This document shows, piece after piece, positions 24,490-33,715 of a stretch of 64,000 nt of DNA (within the stretch, counting starts at the first letter, position 1; every line of letters begins with the position of its first letter). The stretch is taken from positions 50,459-114,458 of the forward strand of contig NZ_NEJP01000020.1 of the NCBI RefSeq assembly GCF_002113125.1, in the 5' to 3' direction. The notes beneath the pieces are model-generated. The model was not told the origin of the DNA. It ran no database searches and was given only the letters and a program-made list of their open reading frames with translations. A program made the translations under genes and the position numbers. The stretch is from Pseudomonas sp. B20(2017) (GTDB taxonomy: Bacteria; Pseudomonadota; Gammaproteobacteria; Pseudomonadales; Pseudomonadaceae).

Positions 24490-27440
24490 CACTCGGCATC
24501 CAGATGCATTTGCGTCACTACCCGACCATCGCTCTCCGCTTCACCGAGGTTGGCGTCGATGAAGTACACGCGATCGTCGGCCAGTTGGCCCTTGTCCACC
24601 AAATAGTCCTTGATGCTGCTGGCACGATCCTGACCGAGCTGGCGCAGCAGCACGTCGCTGGAACTCCAGAACTTGATCACATCGGCGCGCATTTTCGCGG
24701 TGCGTTCTTCCTTGCCCAGATCCTTCCATTCGGCCGGTGGCTGGGTTTTCAGGCGGGTGCGGTAGATGCCTTCGAGCAGCGGGCCTTTTTCGTTATCCGG
24801 AACCTGGATCAGCGAAGCCTGCGCCGGCACCTTGTCGCCCCGGCGCTGGAGCATCTTGTAGTAGTTGTACTGGTATTCACGTTCCAGGCGCTGTTCGGCG
24901 AGCAACGGGCCGTCACTGCTTTTTGCAGCGGTGCCTTCGATTTCCAGGCGCAGGGCCGGACGCTCCTTCAGCGCTTGCGACAGTTTCACCAGCGCCGCTT
25001 CGGCGTCTTTGCTCAGGTCGCTGGAACCCGGTGCGAAGGACACGGTGCCGAGGTCTTCGGAACCACCACCGCTGACCAGACCGCCAATCAGCTTGAATGG
25101 CGCGGCGGCGGCCTTGACGATCAGGTTGCGCAGGGTCTGCCAGACAATCGGCATCACGCTGAATTGCGGGTTGTTCAGGTCACCGGTCACCGGCAGTTCG
25201 ATGGAGATCTTGCCGTCCACGTCCTTGAGCAGGGCGATCGCCAGTTTCAGCGGCAGGCTCACGGCATCCGGGCTGTCGACTTTCTCACCCAGTTGCAGCT
25301 GCTCGACCACCACTTTGTTCTCGGCCTTGAGCTGGCCCTTGGTGATCAGGTAATGCAGGTCGAGGTTGAGCCGGCCCTTGCGAATCCGGTAGCCGGCGAA
25401 CTTGCCGGAGTAAGGGGTCAGGGTGGTCAGCTCGACCCGTTTGAAACTGGTGGCGATGTCGAGGCTGGCCATCGGGTCGAACGGATTGACCGCGCCCTTG
25501 ATGGTTACCGGCGCATAGCGGTCGACCTTGCCCTTGACGTCGACGCTGGCCGGTTTCGCCTGACGGCTGTCGATGGTGCCGATCTGGCCGTTGAGCTGCT
25601 GGATTGCGGTGGCAAAGTTCGGGGTCAGGCTGAAGTCGGCGAAGTTGGCCGAGCCGTCATTGATCGCGATGCCACCGATGTGAATACCCAGCGGTTTGTC
25701 ATTGCTCGCCGGTTTCGCCGCAGCGGTCTTCGCCCCGGAATCGGCTGGCTGCGGGATCAGCAGGTCGTCGATGTTGGTGGTGCGGTCATCGTTGATCATG
25801 AACCGTGCATACGGCTGGAACAGGTTGATCCTGTCGATCGACAGGCTGTCGCCGTGCTGATAGTTCAGGCCTTCGACCACCACTTGCTGCCACTTGAGGA
25901 AGTCGCGGGTTTTCAAGGTGTCGAGGGTGTGCAACTGATCGACCTGAGCGCGACCGGTGACGCTGAGGGCCAGCGGGTCGGTGCTTTTCAGGTTCACTTT
26001 CAGGTCGCTGCCGAGCATGCCGCTGCGCAGTTCGAGGCGAATGAACGGGTTGATGTAGGACTGCGCGACCCGCAGGTCGATGTCCTGGGTTTTCACGTTG
26101 AGCTGCGCGGTGACCGGGGCCAGATTGACCACGCCGTCGGCGCTGATCTTGCCTTGCTTGCCCAGGCCAGTGTCGAGTTTGAGGTTGAAAGGCGAGCCGT
26201 TGAGGCTGTCGAAATTCTGCAGATCGACGTTCAGCGGGGTGACATCCAGAGTGACCTCCGGCTTCGCCGAGCGGTCGGCCAGATGCACTTTGTAGTCACG
26301 CAGTTGCACGTCCTTGACCAGCACTTGCCACGGCTTGCTCGGCGCAGTCGGCTCGGGTTTCGGCGAGTCGGCAGCGGCCGGAGTGCTTTTCGGTTCCGCA
26401 GCCGCTTTGGCGGCAGGTTTCGATGGCTGGCTGGCGAACAGTTTCTGCCAGTCCAGTTGGCCGTCCGCTTCCAGCGCCGCCCAGGTTTCCAGTTTCTGGC
26501 TGCGGATCTTGCCGACCACCACTTGCTGTTTGGCCAGATCCACGGTGGTGTCGCTGACGTCGAGGCGCTCGAGTTTCGCCAGTTGACGCCCGTCCGGCGC
26601 CTTGATGGCGAACGGCGCGATGTTGACCGCGACGTTGCTCAGCAGCAGTTCGGTTTCCTTGGAGAGGTTGAGCTTGTAGTCGGTGCTCAGGCTGACGACA
26701 CCCTCTTCCAGCACCAGTGGCACGGCGTCGCGCACGTAGGGCCAGAAGGCTTTCATCTTGCCGTCGGTGATCTTGAGGGTGCCTTCAGAGGCGATCGGGA
26801 CCAGGCTGAAGTTGCCTTTCCAGTCGATCTGCCCACCGGCCGGGCCGATCGCGACGAGGGTCATGTCGGCATTGTCTTCAGGCAGGGTGCTGAGGTTTTT
26901 CAGCTCGAAATCGAGCTTGTCGTAGAGAAATTCGATCGGCTCGCTGGGCCGCGCATCCACAAAATGCAGGTTGCCGCCGGCCAGCTGGATCCGGTCGATG
27001 CGCAGCGGAAACGGTTTGGCGTCGGGATCGGCCGGGGTTGGCTCGCTGGCCGGGAGCTTGAACAGACCGAGAAGATTGAGCTGGCCATCCTTGGCGAACA
27101 GGATCTCGGTCCTGGATTTTTCCAGTTCGATGTCGGACAGATGCAGGGCTTTGGTCCACAGGCTGTCGAGTTGCAGGTTGGCGTACAACCGTTCGAAGCC
27201 GACCTGTTCCTTGCCCGGCTCGCCGATCACCAGGCCCCACAGCGTAAGTTCAAGGCTGAACGGGTTGAGCTCGATGCGCTGCAGGTGCGCCGGCACCGTG
27301 GCGTAGTTGGCCAGTTGCTGATTCACCACCCTGAGCGCAATGCCCGGTAAAATCAGGAACCCCAGCAGGCTGTAGAGGGCCAGGGCAGTCAACAGGGCGC
27401 CAATCGCGCGAATCAATCCTTTGGGCATGTGCGGCTTCAT
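24489..27440 (-). CDS. Giant DUF748 (AsmA-like) envelope protein
   Basis: 983 residues from the ATG at 27440; the ATG at 27428 (MPKGLIRAIGALL) is an equally possible start. One N-terminal transmembrane helix (GALLTALALYSLLGFLILPGI), then a long periplasmic body of repeated beta segments typical of AsmA/DUF748 proteins, with a Pro/Ala/Lys-rich linker near 365-390, and a C-terminal OmpA-like part (SFAPGSSDLSKDAEAALVKLSQAL ... LGQDRASSIKDYL). AsmA-like proteins are thought to move phospholipids between membranes. A long open frame on the other strand is a GC artefact. Confidence 0.85.
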   Translation of the reverse strand: MKPHMPKGLIRAIGALLTALALYSLLGFLILPGIALRVVNQQLANYATVPAHLQRIELNPFSLELTLWGLVIGEPGKEQVGFERLYANLQLDSLWTKALHLSDIELEKSRTEILFAKDGQLNLLGLFKLPASEPTPADPDAKPFPLRIDRIQLAGGNLHFVDARPSEPIEFLYDKLDFELKNLSTLPEDNADMTLVAIGPAGGQIDWKGNFSLVPIASEGTLKITDGKMKAFWPYVRDAVPLVLEEGVVSLSTDYKLNLSKETELLLSNVAVNIAPFAIKAPDGRQLAKLERLDVSDTTVDLAKQQVVVGKIRSQKLETWAALEADGQLDWQKLFASQPSKPAAKAAAEPKSTPAAADSPKPEPTAPSKPWQVLVKDVQLRDYKVHLADRSAKPEVTLDVTPLNVDLQNFDSLNGSPFNLKLDTGLGKQGKISADGVVNLAPVTAQLNVKTQDIDLRVAQSYINPFIRLELRSGMLGSDLKVNLKSTDPLALSVTGRAQVDQLHTLDTLKTRDFLKWQQVVVEGLNYQHGDSLSIDRINLFQPYARFMINDDRTTNIDDLLIPQPADSGAKTAAAKPASNDKPLGIHIGGIAINDGSANFADFSLTPNFATAIQQLNGQIGTIDSRQAKPASVDVKGKVDRYAPVTIKGAVNPFDPMASLDIATSFKRVELTTLTPYSGKFAGYRIRKGRLNLDLHYLITKGQLKAENKVVVEQLQLGEKVDSPDAVSLPLKLAIALLKDVDGKISIELPVTGDLNNPQFSVMPIVWQTLRNLIVKAAAAPFKLIGGLVSGGGSEDLGTVSFAPGSSDLSKDAEAALVKLSQALKERPALRLEIEGTAAKSSDGPLLAEQRLEREYQYNYYKMLQRRGDKVPAQASLIQVPDNEKGPLLEGIYRTRLKTQPPAEWKDLGKEERTAKMRADVIKFWSSSDVLLRQLGQDRASSIKDYLVDKGQLADDRVYFIDANLGEAESDGRVVTQMHLDAE

Positions 27441-27549
27441 CTGTCTGAATCGGAGTGCCTTGGAGTATGGCACGCGATTCCGGTTCCGAAGCAAATGCCC
27501 ATGCTCAGGATTGTTCAGATTTTTCCGTGGGAAATTTCCTGCATTGCTT

Positions 27550-28566
27550 TTAAAGCTGGAGGATCAGGGTCTTCAGCGGTGGCTGCTGATCCAGCGACGG
27601 GAAGTCCCGACCCGGGGTCATCACGCTCCATTCTCGCACCGGTCGCCCGGCTTTTTCGGCGCAGCGCAGCACCTGCTCGCGCCAGTCGTCCATGCTGACT
27701 TTCGCCAGGTTGTTGCAGCAGATCAGCACGCCATTCTCGGCGGTGGTCAGCAGGGCAGGCTTGAGCAGGCTTTGATAATCGCGCAGCAGGTCGACGGTGC
27801 CGAACGCGCTCTTGGCCCACGCGGGCGGGTCGAGCAGCACCAGATCGTACTGGCGCTGTTCGAGGCGTTGATAGCTCGGCAGTTTCTGCCCGCGACGCTG
27901 GCTGATCGGCAGACCGGCCAGTTGGCGGATCGCCGGGAAGTAGTCGGACTGGATGAATTCCATGGTCGGCAGTTGCGGGTTGAGCTGACCGTTCTCACGG
28001 CCGACCGCCAGATTGCCCTCGGCGAAATCCAGGTTGCACACTTCGCGAGCCCCGCCGGCCGCTGCGCTGAGACCGACGCCGCAGGTGTAGGCAAACAGGT
28101 TGAGCACGCTTTTGCCCTTGGCGTGATCCTTGACCCAGCCGCGGGTGTTGCGCAGGTCGAGGAACAGCAGCGGATCCTGCCCGGCATGGCGCCCACGCAC
28201 ACGATAATTCAGGCCCCATTCGTGGCCAACCAGATCGGCCAGCGCCGCGTCGTCGGCGCGGTAGACGCTGTCTTCACGGTCGATCCGCGAGTTGCCACGG
28301 GAGCGGTCGTTGTAGACCAGCAGGGTTTCCAGACCAAGAGTCTGGTTGACCATGGCGTGCAGTTGCAGCAGGTCTTCGCGCGCCAGGGTCTGGTGGAAGC
28401 TTTGCACCATCAGTTGCGGGCCGTAGCGGTCGATGGTCAGGCCGCCGGCGCCTTCCTGGCTGCCGTGGAACAGCCGATAGCAGTCGGTGCCCTGGCGGTG
28501 CAGCTCGGCGAGCAGATCCTGGCGTTGGTCGAGGGCGGCGCGCAGCGCCAGGTTCAAGGAAGACAT
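27550..28566 (-). CDS. RlmI-like class I SAM-dependent rRNA methyltransferase
   Basis: 338 residues from the ATG at 28566 (MSSLNLALRAALDQ). SAM motif LNLFAYTCGVGLSAAAGG, catalytic-loop-like LLDPPAWAKS, and the substrate segment VYNDRSRGNSRIDRED in the N-terminal half. It belongs to the COG1092 family but lacks the N-terminal PUA domain of E. coli RlmI, so the exact target is open. A REP doublet lies between this gene and acs. Confidence 0.85.
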   Translation of the reverse strand: MSSLNLALRAALDQRQDLLAELHRQGTDCYRLFHGSQEGAGGLTIDRYGPQLMVQSFHQTLAREDLLQLHAMVNQTLGLETLLVYNDRSRGNSRIDREDSVYRADDAALADLVGHEWGLNYRVRGRHAGQDPLLFLDLRNTRGWVKDHAKGKSVLNLFAYTCGVGLSAAAGGAREVCNLDFAEGNLAVGRENGQLNPQLPTMEFIQSDYFPAIRQLAGLPISQRRGQKLPSYQRLEQRQYDLVLLDPPAWAKSAFGTVDLLRDYQSLLKPALLTTAENGVLICCNNLAKVSMDDWREQVLRCAEKAGRPVREWSVMTPGRDFPSLDQQPPLKTLILQL

Positions 28567-28634
28567 GCGGGCGCCTTGCTGGAGGGAATCGGGGCGCGGG
28601 AGTTTAGCAGTTTGGCAGGCAATCGAGGGGTTCC

Positions 28635-28700
28635 CATCGCGAGCAGGCTCGCTCCCACAGACGATCATAAGTCCTGGTGGGAGCGAGCTTGCTCGCGATG
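28635..28700. repeat. REP doublet upstream of the methyltransferase gene
   Basis: ATCGCGAGCAGGCTCGCTCC then, 25 bases on, GGTGGGAGCGAGCTTGCTCG. Here the arms point outward compared with the other doublets (tail-to-tail), and the left arm has one base change (AGG for AAG). Confidence 0.9.
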
Positions 28701-28711
28701 CTTTTGCACCC

Positions 28712-30649
28712 TTACTGGTTCAGGCGTTTATCGATCAAGCCCTGCACCACGCTCGGATCCGCCAGCGTCGAGGTATCGCCCAGGCTGTCGAGTTCGTTGC
28801 AGGCGATCTTGCGCAGGATCCGCCGCATGATTTTGCCCGAGCGGGTCTTCGGCAGGGCCGGGGCCCACTGGATCAGGTCCGGTTTGGCGAAGCTGCCGAT
28901 TTCCTTGCTGACGTGGGCCAGCAGTTCTTTCTTCAGTTCATCGTCGGGCTCGGTGCCGTTCATTGGTGTGACGAACGCGTAAATCCCCTGGCCTTTGACG
29001 TCGTGGGGGTAACCGACCACGGCGGCCTCGGCGATGCTGTCGTGCAGCACCAGCGCGCTCTCCACCTCGGCGGTGCCGATGCGATGGCCGGAGACATTGA
29101 TCACGTCGTCGATGCGCCCGGTGATCCAGTAATCGCCGTCCTCGTCACGACGGGCGCCGTCGCCGGTGAAGTAGTAACCGGGGTAGGGCTTGAAGTAGGT
29201 GTCGACCATGCGTTGCGGATCGCCGTAGACGCTACGGATCTGCGCCGGCCAGCTCGACTTGATCGCCAGCACGCCACTGCCGGCGCCTTTGATTTCCTTG
29301 CCGTGCTCATCGAGCAGCACCGGTTGCACGCCGAACATCGGCTGGGTGGCGCAGCCCGGTTTGATCCGCTGGGCGCTGACCAGCGGGCTGAGCATGATGC
29401 CGCCGGTTTCGGTCTGCCACCACGTATCGACGATCGGGCAGCGTTGTTCACCTACGACGTTGAAATACCATTCCCACGCTTCCGGGTTGATCGGCTCACC
29501 GACACTGCCGAGCAATCTGAGGCTTTGTCGCGACGTTTCCTGCAAGGGCCCGGCGCCTTCACGCATCAGTGCGCGCAGGGCGGTGGGGGCGGTGTAGAAG
29601 ATGTTGACCTTGTGTTTGTCGATCACCTGCCAGAACCGCGAAGTGCTCGGGTAGCTCGGTACACCTTCGAAGATCAGGGTGGTCGCGCCATTGGCCAGCG
29701 GGCCGTAGACGATGTAACTGTGGCCGGTGACCCAGCCGACGTCGGCGGTGCACCAGAACACTTCGCCGTCACGGTAGTCGAGCACGTACTTGAAGGTCAT
29801 CGCCGCTTGCAACAGGTAGCCGCCGGTGGTGTGCAGCACGCCCTTGGGTTTGCCGGTGCTGCCGGAGGTGTAGAGGATGAACAGCGGGTCTTCGGCGTCC
29901 ATCGGTTCCGGCGGGCAATCGTCGCTGACATCACGCACGGCCTGGTGATACCAGAGGTCGCGTCCTTCGACCCAGTCAACTTTGTTTTGGGTGCGCTCGA
30001 CCACCACGACGGTGCTGACATTCGGGCAGCTCTGCAGGGCCTTGTCGACGTTCTGTTTCAGCGGCACGAACTTGCCACCGCGCACGCCTTCGTCGGCGGT
30101 GATCACGGTGCGGCAGTCGGCGTCGAGAATGCGGTCGCGCAAGGAGTCCGGGGAGAAACCGCCAAACACCACCGAATGAATCGCGCCGATCCGTGCGCAG
30201 GCCAGCATCGCGTAAGCGGCTTCGGGGATCATCGGCATGTAAATGCACACCCGGTCGCCTTTCTTCACGCCACGGCTTTTCAGCACGTTGGCCAGGCGGC
30301 AGACGTGGTGATGGAGTTTGCTGTAGGTGATTTGTGTCGATTCGGCAGGGTCGTCGCCTTCCCAGAGGATGGCGGTCTGATCGCCGCGCGTTTCCAGATG
30401 GCGGTCGATGCAGTTGTAGCTGACGTTCAGCTTGCCACCGGCAAACCAGGCGGCTTCGCCGGTCTTCAGGTCATAGCGCTGGACGGTTTGCCACGGGGTG
30501 CTCCAGTCGAGGAAGCGGGTGGCCTGTTCGGCCCAGAAGGTGCTGGGGTGTTCAATGGATTCGCGGTACAGGCGCTGGTAGTCGTCCTGACTCAACTGTG
30601 CAGCCCGGCGGACGGCATCGGCTTTAGGGAACGTGCTGATATCGAACAT
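28712..30649 (-). CDS. acs: Acetyl-CoA synthetase (AMP-forming)
   Basis: 645 residues. Adenylation motifs YTSGSTGKPKGVLHT and the C-terminal TRSGKIMRR, whose Lys is the known regulatory acetylation site in the family. Converts acetate, ATP and CoA into acetyl-CoA. Its leader has an A-rich Crc/Hfq-type motif directly before the ribosome-binding site, so catabolite repression through Crc/CrcZ is likely. Pseudomonads often have two acs paralogues; the position after pgi suggests the one named acsB in P. aeruginosa. Confidence 0.97.
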   Translation of the reverse strand: MFDISTFPKADAVRRAAQLSQDDYQRLYRESIEHPSTFWAEQATRFLDWSTPWQTVQRYDLKTGEAAWFAGGKLNVSYNCIDRHLETRGDQTAILWEGDDPAESTQITYSKLHHHVCRLANVLKSRGVKKGDRVCIYMPMIPEAAYAMLACARIGAIHSVVFGGFSPDSLRDRILDADCRTVITADEGVRGGKFVPLKQNVDKALQSCPNVSTVVVVERTQNKVDWVEGRDLWYHQAVRDVSDDCPPEPMDAEDPLFILYTSGSTGKPKGVLHTTGGYLLQAAMTFKYVLDYRDGEVFWCTADVGWVTGHSYIVYGPLANGATTLIFEGVPSYPSTSRFWQVIDKHKVNIFYTAPTALRALMREGAGPLQETSRQSLRLLGSVGEPINPEAWEWYFNVVGEQRCPIVDTWWQTETGGIMLSPLVSAQRIKPGCATQPMFGVQPVLLDEHGKEIKGAGSGVLAIKSSWPAQIRSVYGDPQRMVDTYFKPYPGYYFTGDGARRDEDGDYWITGRIDDVINVSGHRIGTAEVESALVLHDSIAEAAVVGYPHDVKGQGIYAFVTPMNGTEPDDELKKELLAHVSKEIGSFAKPDLIQWAPALPKTRSGKIMRRILRKIACNELDSLGDTSTLADPSVVQGLIDKRLNQ

Positions 30650-30654
30650 GACGG

Positions 30655-30669
30655 TTCCTTATTCTTGTT
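30655..30669 (-). promoter_or_regulatory. Crc/Hfq-type A-rich motif and ribosome-binding site of acs
   Basis: On the minus strand AACAAGAATAAGGAA: AACAAGAA fits the AANAANAA (CA) motif bound by Hfq with Crc, and it abuts the AAGGAA ribosome-binding site, 5 bases before the ATG. Confidence 0.7.
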
Positions 30670-30729
30670 GTGCGACAAGGATAAAGATGCGCCGAGAGGT
30701 CAACAGGTTCAAGTCACGCGCAAAACAAC

Positions 30730-30820
30730 TGTGGGAGCGAGCTTGCTCGCGATAGCGGAGTTTCAGTCAACGTTGATGTTGAATGAATAACCGAAATCGC
30801 GAGCAAGCTCGCTCCCACAG
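30730..30820. repeat. REP doublet between pgi and acs
   Basis: TGTGGGAGCGAGCTTGCTCG and its complement facing it, with about 43 bases between. Inside the acs promoter side, 80 bases upstream of the acs ATG. Confidence 0.93.
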
Positions 30821-30841
30821 GGTTACTACAGCGCGATCAAA

Positions 30842-32506
30842 TCAGCCGCGGTGACGGCCGCGGAAGTAGTTGATCAGGCCTTGGGTGGACGCGTCTTCAG
30901 CGGCGGTTTCTTCGCTGCCGACCAGGCGGTTGTAGACGCCCTTGCCCAGTTCCTTGCCCAGTTCCACGCCCCACTGGTCGAAGGCGTTGATGCCCCAGAC
31001 CACGCTTTGCACGAAGACTTTGTGTTCGTACATCGCCACCAGTGCGCCGAGACGACGCGGGCTGATGCGCTCGACCACCAGGGTGTTGCTCGGACGGTTG
31101 CCCGGGATCACCTTGTGCGGTGCGAGTTTCTGCACCTGGTCTTCGCTCATGCCCTTGTCGCGCAGTTCCGCTTCTGCTTCCGGCAGGGTCTTGCCGAGCA
31201 TCAGCGCCTGGCTCTGCGACAGGCAGTTGGCGTACAGCCACTGATGGTGGTCCGAGACCGGGTTGAAGCTGACGATCGGCACGATAAAGTCGGCCGGGAT
31301 CAATTGGGTGCCTTGATGCAGCAACTGGTGGTAAGCGTGCTGACCGTTGCAGCCGACGCCGCCCCAGATCACCGGGCCAGTGTCGGTCGACACTGCGGTG
31401 CCGTCCTGACGCACGCTCTTGCCGTTGGATTCCATGTCCAGCTGTTGCAAGTGCTTGGTGATGTTACGCAGATAGTGGTCGTACGGCAGGATCGCGTGGC
31501 TTTGCGCGCCCCAGAAGTTGCCGTACCACACGCCGAGCAGGGCCAGCAGCACCGGCATGTTCTGTTCGAATGGCGCGCTCTGGAAATGCTGGTCCATGGT
31601 GTAGGCACCGGACAGCAGTTCCTTGAAGTTGGACATGCCGATGGCCAGCGCGATTGGCAAGCCGATGGCCGACCACAGCGAGTAACGACCTCCGACCCAG
31701 TCCCACATCGGGAAGATGTTTTCTTCGCGGATACCGAAGGCCACGGCTGCCGCGTTGTTGCTCGATACGGCGATGAAGTGGCGATACAGCTCGGCTTCCG
31801 AACCACCCTGGGCCAGGTACCAGGCGCGTGCGGCCTGAGCGTTTTTCAGGGTTTCGAGGGTGTTGAACGACTTCGAGGAAACGATGAACAGCGTGGTCTC
31901 GGCGCGCAGTTTTTGCGTCAGCTCGTGGAATTCGCTGCCGTCGATGTTCGCCAGATAATGGCAACGCACGCCTTTCTGGGCGTAGGACAGCAGGGCTTCG
32001 GAGACCAGCTCGGGGCCGAGGAACGAGCCACCGATGCCGATGTTCACCACGTCAGTGATCGGCTTCTCGGTGTAACCGCGCCACAGACCGTCGTGGATGC
32101 GGCCCACGAGATCGGTGATCTGGTTCAGCACCTTGTGTACTTCAGGCATCACGTTGACGCCGTTGACCGACAGCTTGTCGCCGACCGGGCGACGCAGGGC
32201 GGTGTGCAGCGCCGGGCGGCCCTCGGAGGAGTTGACGATTTCGCCGTCGAACAGGGCCTTGATCGCGCCCTTGAGATCGACTTCATTGGCCAGACCCACC
32301 AGCAGGTTGCGGGTCTCGGCGTTGATCAGATTCTTCGAATAGTCGAGAAACAGTCCGCAGCTGCTGAGGGTGAACTGATTGAAGCGCTGCGGATCGGCGT
32401 TGAAGGCTTCGCGCATGCTGAAATCCTGCATGGCTTGGCGGTGATCTTTCAACGCTTGCCAGGCAGGCAGAGCGGTAACGTCATGAGGAGTGCGGTAGTA
32501 CGCCAT
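30842..32506 (-). CDS. pgi: Glucose-6-phosphate isomerase
   Basis: 554 residues with the family signatures GIGGSFLGPELV, FIVSSKSFNTLETL and VVWGINAFDQWGVELGK. Interconverts glucose 6-phosphate and fructose 6-phosphate; in pseudomonads, which use the Entner-Doudoroff route, it works mainly in the gluconeogenic/cyclic direction. Confidence 0.97.
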   Translation of the reverse strand: MAYYRTPHDVTALPAWQALKDHRQAMQDFSMREAFNADPQRFNQFTLSSCGLFLDYSKNLINAETRNLLVGLANEVDLKGAIKALFDGEIVNSSEGRPALHTALRRPVGDKLSVNGVNVMPEVHKVLNQITDLVGRIHDGLWRGYTEKPITDVVNIGIGGSFLGPELVSEALLSYAQKGVRCHYLANIDGSEFHELTQKLRAETTLFIVSSKSFNTLETLKNAQAARAWYLAQGGSEAELYRHFIAVSSNNAAAVAFGIREENIFPMWDWVGGRYSLWSAIGLPIALAIGMSNFKELLSGAYTMDQHFQSAPFEQNMPVLLALLGVWYGNFWGAQSHAILPYDHYLRNITKHLQQLDMESNGKSVRQDGTAVSTDTGPVIWGGVGCNGQHAYHQLLHQGTQLIPADFIVPIVSFNPVSDHHQWLYANCLSQSQALMLGKTLPEAEAELRDKGMSEDQVQKLAPHKVIPGNRPSNTLVVERISPRRLGALVAMYEHKVFVQSVVWGINAFDQWGVELGKELGKGVYNRLVGSEETAAEDASTQGLINYFRGRHRG

Positions 32507-32808
32507 CGCTGCGGTTTTCCTTTTTACTTGAACGGCCTTTTGAACTCTGAAGAGACCTCCCCGCCATGTTTGGGCGAGGGGGCAACTGCGTCGACACGAT
32601 TACTTTGGCGCAGGGCGAATACAGTAAACCCAGCGCCGCGATCTGTCTTGGCTTTGTCTGACCTGTTTTCGGTACTTTTTTAACATTGATAACAGACGGG
32701 GCCGACAAACGGCGGGTAATGCGAGCAATTCCCTGCTTATCGCGTGGAGTCGAACGGCGGCAGTTTGCCCGATGGGCAGGTGCTCAGCAATACGGTCTGG
32801 AGGCGGGT

Positions 32809-32848
32809 ACAAATGCTGTGGGAGCCGGTAGGCACCCACAGCATTTGT
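32809..32848 (-). terminator. Long hairpin 3' of panC (probable terminator)
   Basis: Fourteen-base-pair perfect stem ACAAATGCTGTGGG / CCCACAGCATTTGT with 12 bases between, beginning 7 bases after the panC stop on the minus strand. No T-run follows. The rest of the 348-base gap between panC and pgi (32507-32854) holds only the pgi leader; no panD is present. Confidence 0.6.
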
Positions 32849-32854
32849 CGATGT

Positions 32855-33715
32855 TCAGGAGGGGGTGTCGAGATTCAGGTGCAGGTTGTCGATCAACCGG
32901 GTGGTGCCAAGGAATGCCGCGACCAGAATCACCAGATCACGATCGTCTGCCGTTGCAGGACGCAGGGTCACGGCGTGGCGGATTTCCAGATAGTCCGGAC
33001 GCAGGCCGGCGGCTTCCAGTTGCTGGCGTTGCACCTGGATCAGGGCAGGGAAGTCGCGCTCGCCCTGCTTGATCGATTCGGCAATGCTGCTCAGGGTGCG
33101 ATAGACCACCGGCGCCACGGCGCGCTGTTCTTCACTGAGGAAACCGTTGCGCGACGACAACGCCAGGCCGTCGGCGGCGCGTACGGTCGGCTCGCCGATG
33201 ATCTGGATCGGCATGTTCAGGTCGTGCACCAGCGCGCGGATCACCGCCAGTTGCTGGAAGTCTTTCTGGCCGAAGATCGCCAGGTCCGGCTGGACCATGT
33301 TGAACAGCTTGCTGACCACCGTCGCCACGCCTTCGAAGTGCCCCGGACGGCTGGCGCCGCACAGACCTTCGGACAGTTGCGGCACGCTGACCCGGGTCTG
33401 CCCGGCCATGCCGTCGGGGTACATTTCTTCGACGGTCGGGGCGAACAGCAGATCGCACCCGGCTTCCAGCAGTTTTTCCTGATCCGCCGCCAGGGTGCGC
33501 GGGTACTTGTCGAGGTCTTCGCCGGCGCCGAACTGCAGCGGGTTGACGAAAATGCTCGCGACCACAAAGTCCACGCGCTGAGTGGCTTTGGTGATCAGGG
33601 CAATGTGGCCGCTGTGCAGGTTGCCCATGGTCGGCACGAAGCCGATGCGCTTGCCTTCACTGCGGGCACGCGCCACGGCGGCGCGCAGTTCACGTACGGT
33701 TTTGACGGTGTTCAT
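32855..33715 (-). CDS. panC: Pantothenate synthetase
   Basis: 286 residues with the nucleotide-binding MGNLHSGHIALI (HIGH-like) and ALSSRNGFLS (KMSKS-like). Joins pantoate and beta-alanine using ATP. Its start overlaps the panB stop by 4 bases. The beta-alanine-forming gene panD does not follow it here. Confidence 0.97.
   Translation of the reverse strand: MNTVKTVRELRAAVARARSEGKRIGFVPTMGNLHSGHIALITKATQRVDFVVASIFVNPLQFGAGEDLDKYPRTLAADQEKLLEAGCDLLFAPTVEEMYPDGMAGQTRVSVPQLSEGLCGASRPGHFEGVATVVSKLFNMVQPDLAIFGQKDFQQLAVIRALVHDLNMPIQIIGEPTVRAADGLALSSRNGFLSEEQRAVAPVVYRTLSSIAESIKQGERDFPALIQVQRQQLEAAGLRPDYLEIRHAVTLRPATADDRDLVILVAAFLGTTRLIDNLHLNLDTPS

Noticed and set aside
24465..27350. 961-residue open frame on the plus strand over the DUF748 gene
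   Set aside because: Protein is rich in His/Gln/Arg/Val in the way of antisense frames; the minus-strand frame has a membrane helix, the DUF748 pattern and an overlapping neighbour.
28487..30790. 767-residue plus-strand frame over acs
   Set aside because: Antisense artefact; acs is complete with all motifs.
30851..32683. 610-residue plus-strand frame over pgi
   Set aside because: Antisense artefact; pgi is complete.
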